This document shows positions 4,516 to 7,412 of a stretch of 7,412 nt of DNA, piece after piece (position 1 is the stretch's first letter; each line of letters opens with the position of its first letter). Where the stretch lies: NCBI GenBank assembly GCA_029937205.1, contig JAPYQV010000127.1:1-7412 (forward strand), in the 5' to 3' direction. The position numbers and the translations under genes were made by a program. A model generated the notes under the pieces. The model had not been told where the DNA came from. It searched no databases and worked only from the letters and a program-made list of their open reading frames with translations. This DNA comes from Alphaproteobacteria bacterium (GTDB taxonomy: Bacteria; Pseudomonadota; Alphaproteobacteria; UBA828).

Positions 4516-5919
4516 ATGAGCTTCGCCTACCACACGGCGCTCGATCTTAAGCGCATGATCGCCAGCAAGGAAATTTCGCCAGTCGAGCTAATCGAGGACG
4601 TGCTGGCGCGCCAAGAAGCGTTGGAGCCGGTGCTCAACTGCTTCGTCACGCGCACGCCCGAAGTTGCTCAGCTGGCGGCAAAAGAAGCAGAGCGTGTGGT
4701 TCTGGCCGGAGAGGAATTGGGCCTCTTGCACGGCCTGCCCATCTCCGTCAAAGATCTGATCTCCATGGCGGATGTGCCGTGGACATTTGGCTCCAAGCCG
4801 TTCGACGACAATATCGGCACCCTCGATGCGCCGGCGGTCGAGCGGGTGCGTGCCGCCGGTGCCTGTATCATCGGCAAGACCACCACCAGCGAATTCGGCT
4901 GCAAGGGAACCGGCGACAGTCCGCTCACCGGGATTACCCGCAACCCCTGGAATGTGGCCAAAACGCCGGGCGGTTCGAGCGCCGGCGCGGGCGCCAGTGT
5001 CGCCGCCGGATTGACGCCGTTTGCCCTCGGTACCGATGGCGGCGGCTCGGTTCGCATTCCATCCTCATTGTGCGGCCTATTTGGCATCAAGGCGCAATTC
5101 TCCCGCGTCCCGCTATTTCCGGTTCCGGCGACGCCGACGCTCGCCCATGTCGGCCCGCTCGCCCACACCGTCCGCGACGCGGCACTTCTGCTCGGCGCTA
5201 TTTCAGGCCATGACCGCCGCGATCCGTTTGCCGTTGCCGGACCGGTGCCGGATTATCTCGGCGCCTGCGGCCAACCCATCAAGGGCATGCGAATCGCCTG
5301 GAGCCCGACATTCGGCTACGCCCATACGGACCCGGAAATTATTGAGATCACGGAACAGGCGGCGCGCGGTTTTGAGCAATTGGGCTGCACGGTCGAACTG
5401 GTGGAATCGCCGATTGGTGAGGAGCCGTTGGATATCTGGACGGCGGAATTCTACGGCGGTGTCGGAACCAAACTGAAGGACCTGCTGAACGATTCGGCCG
5501 ATCAATTGGATCCCGCCGTGGTCAAGCTGTTGTCCGGCGCGCTTGATCATTCGATCGAGGATTATTTCAAACTGTTATTTGCCCGTTACGCGTTGCGCGA
5601 TAAGGTGCGCGAATTCTTTGAAGATTACGATCTGCTGCTCTCGCCGGTATTGCCAGTTGCCGCCTTTGATGTCGGTTTGGACGTGCCGCCCGGATGGGAG
5701 GACCGCAACGCAGTATCCTGGGTCTATTACACCTATCCCTTCAATGCGACCGGCCAGCCCGCCGCTGCCATTCCGGCCGGGTTTAGCGCATCGGGCCTGC
5801 CGGTCGGCTTGCAGATGGTCGGGCGAATCAATTCTGAGGTCGATATTTTCCGCGCCGCCGCCGCCTTCGAGGAGGCCTTCCCCTGGGCCGATAAAAAGCC
5901 GCAATTACCGGCTTCCTAG
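4516..5919 (+). CDS. Amidase-signature family amidase
   Basis: A 467-residue serine amidase of the amidase-signature family, which hydrolyses amides to a carboxylate and ammonia or an amine. The Ser-cisSer-Lys triad is complete: K79 in LPISVKD, cis-S154 in PGGSSAGAGA and nucleophile S178 in GTDGGGSVRIPSS. The S154-S178 spacing of 24 equals that in FAAH (217/241) and malonamidase E2 (131/155). The C-terminal FNATGQPAAAIPAGFSASGLPVGLQMVG block is typical. No signal peptide is seen. It is not clearly GatA: no gatB or gatC is nearby, and the companions are a metal hydrolase and a CobW GTPase. A catabolic amidase is therefore more likely. The ribosome-binding site GGAAGG ends eight bases before the ATG. 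A tiny ATG-AAG-GTA-TGA reading frame sits between, its TGA overlapping the real ATG. Substrate is not determinable from sequence. Confidence 0.93.
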   Translation: MSFAYHTALDLKRMIASKEISPVELIEDVLARQEALEPVLNCFVTRTPEVAQLAAKEAERVVLAGEELGLLHGLPISVKDLISMADVPWTFGSKPFDDNIGTLDAPAVERVRAAGACIIGKTTTSEFGCKGTGDSPLTGITRNPWNVAKTPGGSSAGAGASVAAGLTPFALGTDGGGSVRIPSSLCGLFGIKAQFSRVPLFPVPATPTLAHVGPLAHTVRDAALLLGAISGHDRRDPFAVAGPVPDYLGACGQPIKGMRIAWSPTFGYAHTDPEIIEITEQAARGFEQLGCTVELVESPIGEEPLDIWTAEFYGGVGTKLKDLLNDSADQLDPAVVKLLSGALDHSIEDYFKLLFARYALRDKVREFFEDYDLLLSPVLPVAAFDVGLDVPPGWEDRNAVSWVYYTYPFNATGQPAAAIPAGFSASGLPVGLQMVGRINSEVDIFRAAAAFEEAFPWADKKPQLPAS

Positions 5920-5937
5920 GGCGAATGGAAATATCGC

Positions 5938-6351
5938 ATGAATAGCCGCCGAAAGTTCGCGCTCAGCACCTTTGCAGTTCTGACGCTCTGTCTGATTTTG
6001 CCGCCGCTGGCCGTAAGTGCGCAAGAACGGACGGTTGCTGCGGTGCTACAGGGGCTCGACAAAGTAACGGCGCGGGTATCGAAATTTAGCGCCGAATTGG
6101 GCGTGCCGGTCACTTTCGGGACGCTGGAGATCACCGCCCAGGCCTGCCACAAGAAGCCGCCAGAGGAGCCGCCGGAAAGCACCGCCTTTTTGGAAATCCG
6201 AGAAAAACAGCGCGCGCAGCCGGCCAAGCTTTTATTCAGCGGTTGGATGTTTGCCTCAACGCCGGGCCTCTCGGCGCTCGAGCACCCGGTCTATGATGTT
6301 TGGGTGCTCGATTGCGCCGTGTCGACGGTAAACTCCGAATTAAACGGGTAG
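5938..6351 (+). CDS. DUF2155 domain-containing secreted protein
   Basis: A 137-residue protein of unknown function found in Alphaproteobacteria. Residues 1-29 form a Sec signal peptide: basic MNSRRK, a hydrophobic stretch through ILPPLAV, and a likely cleavage after VSA before QERT. The mature part is therefore probably periplasmic. The DUF2155 core follows: [69 protein letters not shown]. Two conserved cysteines (C69 in QACHK and the one in LDC) could form a disulphide. It starts 18 bases after the amidase stop with a weak ribosome-binding site, so it may be transcribed by readthrough. Its known neighbourhood in the class is accC-aat, not amidases. Its 3' end overlaps the convergent aat gene by 61 bases, and the shared bases encode the conserved HPVYDVW end of the domain. 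Confidence 0.87.
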   Translation: MNSRRKFALSTFAVLTLCLILPPLAVSAQERTVAAVLQGLDKVTARVSKFSAELGVPVTFGTLEITAQACHKKPPEEPPESTAFLEIREKQRAQPAKLLFSGWMFASTPGLSALEHPVYDVWVLDCAVSTVNSELNG

Positions 6352-6938
6352 AACGTCGCCTCGCGCTCCAGCGCCGCCCGTAAATGCTCAAGATAAGTGC
6401 CGCGCGGCATTTCGACGGCACCGAATGTCGACAAATGCTCGGTCACAAATTGCGTGTCCAACAATTTGTAGCCGCCGGCGCGCAGACGTTCGATCAAATG
6501 CACCAGAGCCACCTTGCTGGCATCCGAGGCGCGGCTGAACATGCTTTCGCCAAAAAAAACGGCGCCGAGAGAAACGCCGTAAAGCCCGCCGACCAACGCC
6601 CCCGCGCTCCAGCACTCGACGCTATGTGCGCTGCCGCGACGATGCAGTTCGCCGTAGACCTCAATGATCGAATCGTTGATCCACGATTCCTCGCGCTGCG
6701 GCGTGCGTTCGGCACATTTGCGAATGACGCTGTCGAACGCCTGATTGACGCTGATCTGGAATTTTCCTGAGCGCACGGTGCGGGCAAGTCGGCGCGAGAG
6801 ATGGAATTCTTCGAGCGGAATGACGCCGCGAAAGTCCGGGTCGACCCAAAACACAGATGGGTCGTCTTTGTTCTCGGCCATCGGAAAGACGCCGCAGGAA
6901 TAGGCCTTGAGGATCAATTCCGGAGAAAGCTCGATCAT
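6291..6938 (-). CDS. aat: Leucyl/phenylalanyl-tRNA--protein transferase
   Basis: A 215-residue cytosolic enzyme that moves Leu or Phe from aminoacyl-tRNA to the N-terminal Arg or Lys of proteins. This creates degrons for the ClpS/ClpAP N-end rule pathway. Family motifs in order are [10 protein letters not shown] (11-20), [13 protein letters not shown] (30-42), [10 protein letters not shown] (67-76), AHSVECW (104-110), [22 protein letters not shown] (114-135), ASDASKVAL (137-145) and [16 protein letters not shown] (159-174). I choose the ATG at 6938, giving [14 protein letters not shown]. This places the start one base after the accC stop (TGA-G-ATG), a classic translational-coupling junction. 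A longer ORF could begin at 7004, but it would overlap accC by 65 bases with a non-conserved leader. The tail after YPF (about the last 15 residues) is not conserved and lies antisense to the DUF2155 gene. Confidence 0.95.
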   Translation of the reverse strand: MIELSPELILKAYSCGVFPMAENKDDPSVFWVDPDFRGVIPLEEFHLSRRLARTVRSGKFQISVNQAFDSVIRKCAERTPQREESWINDSIIEVYGELHRRGSAHSVECWSAGALVGGLYGVSLGAVFFGESMFSRASDASKVALVHLIERLRAGGYKLLDTQFVTEHLSTFGAVEMPRGTYLEHLRAALEREATFYPFNSEFTVDTAQSSTQTS

Positions 6939-6939
6939 C

Positions 6940-7412
6940 TCAGCTCTCTTCGATAAATCGCTCCAGCCAATGAATGTCATAGGCGCCGCTGGCGAAATCG
7001 GCATTGGCGATCAGTTTGAGATGAAACGGGATGGTGGTCTCGACTCCGGTGATGACATATTCCTCAAGAGACCGGCGCAAGCGCATCAGGCATTCGTTAC
7101 GGTTGGAGCCGTGCACAATCACCTTGGCCAGCAGGCTGTCGTAATAGGGTGGGACGGTATAATCCTGATAGAGGGCCGAATCCACCCGCACGCCAAGCCC
7201 GCCCGGCGGGTGGTAGCCGGTGATACGGCCGGGCGCCGGTTGAAAAGTGACGGGATCCTCAGCATTCACTCGGCATTCGATGGCGTGGCCGTTAAATTTA
7301 ATATCCTCTTGCCCATAACCAAGCGGCGCACCTGCCGCGACGCGGATTTGTTCACGGACCAAATCGATGCCGGTGATCATTTCGGTAACCGGATGCTCGA
7401 CCTGGATACGGG
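6940..7412 (-). CDS. accC: Acetyl-CoA carboxylase biotin carboxylase subunit, C-terminal part
   Basis: The gene enters from beyond the right edge, so only the last 156 complete codons are visible. Biotin carboxylase uses ATP and bicarbonate to carboxylate biotin on the AccB carrier, the first half-reaction of fatty-acid synthesis. [11 protein letters not shown] at the window edge holds the catalytic residues equivalent to E. coli R292, Q294, V295 and E296. GLGVRVDS contains the equivalent of R338. The motifs [27 protein letters not shown] and [18 protein letters not shown] form the biotin carboxylase C-terminal domain. It ends in LERFIEES with a TGA, one base before the aat start. The shorter length relative to pyruvate or propionyl-CoA carboxylases (no transcarboxylase or biotinyl domain follows) and the aat partner favour AccC. 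accB probably lies upstream, outside the window. Confidence 0.95.
   Translation of the reverse strand, partial: RIQVEHPVTEMITGIDLVREQIRVAAGAPLGYGQEDIKFNGHAIECRVNAEDPVTFQPAPGRITGYHPPGGLGVRVDSALYQDYTVPPYYDSLLAKVIVHGSNRNECLMRLRRSLEEYVITGVETTIPFHLKLIANADFASGAYDIHWLERFIEES

Noticed and set aside
4516..5919. Amidase as GatA of the Asp/Glu-tRNA amidotransferase
   Set aside because: gatC and gatB are absent, and the gene sits in a cluster with a cyclase and a CobW GTPase. Sequence alone does not exclude it fully.
6939..7004. N-terminal extension of aat ([11 protein letters not shown]...)
   Set aside because: It would overlap the conserved end of accC, and aat homology begins at MIELSPELI. The TGA-G-ATG junction supports the shorter start.

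Overview
The window looks like chromosomal DNA from an alphaproteobacterium. The evidence is the pairing of accC with aat, the DUF2155 lipid-free secreted protein gene next to aat, a rhizobial-style Crp/Fnr regulator, and the relics of a chemotaxis-receptor gene of the type common in that class. Coding density is high and G+C content is moderate to high, except for an AT-rich stretch at about 1470-1796. Genus-level assignment is not possible from sequence reading alone.

Layout from left to right. Positions 1-153 (+) are the tail of a Rid-family gene that enters from outside the window. Positions 177-1067 (-) are a phytanoyl-CoA dioxygenase-like Fe(II)/2-oxoglutarate oxygenase that converges on it. 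Positions 1068-1796 contain no intact gene. The left part holds a decayed chemotaxis-receptor (MCP) fragment on the minus strand, and the right part is AT-rich with several dyad symmetries. Positions 1797-2570 (+) are a Crp/Fnr-family regulator. After a gap of 146 bases holding a hairpin, a 12-base perfect palindrome and a possible promoter, a compact plus-strand cluster follows: metal-dependent cyclase/hydrolase (2717-3421), COG0523/CobW GTPase (3433-4500), amidase-signature hydrolase (4516-5919) and a secreted DUF2155 protein (5938-6351). The right end is a minus-strand pair, accC (partial, 6940-7412) followed by aat (6291-6938). The 3' end of aat overlaps the DUF2155 gene by 61 bases.

How the genes may work together. 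The cyclase, CobW GTPase and amidase are separated by 11 and 15 bases and are very probably one transcript. A plausible reading is a small catabolic module. A metal-dependent ring- or amide-opening hydrolase is supported by a GTP-dependent metal chaperone, and a Ser-Ser-Lys amidase processes a related amide. The adjacent Crp/Fnr regulator may control it. The substrate cannot be determined from sequence. DUF2155, aat and accC are conserved housekeeping genes and are probably unrelated to the module. I see no CRISPR array, rRNA or tRNA gene, insertion sequence or phage gene. The most distinctive observations are the MCP relic, the metallohydrolase-metallochaperone-amidase cluster with its palindrome-bearing upstream region, and the antisense gene overlap at 6291-6351.
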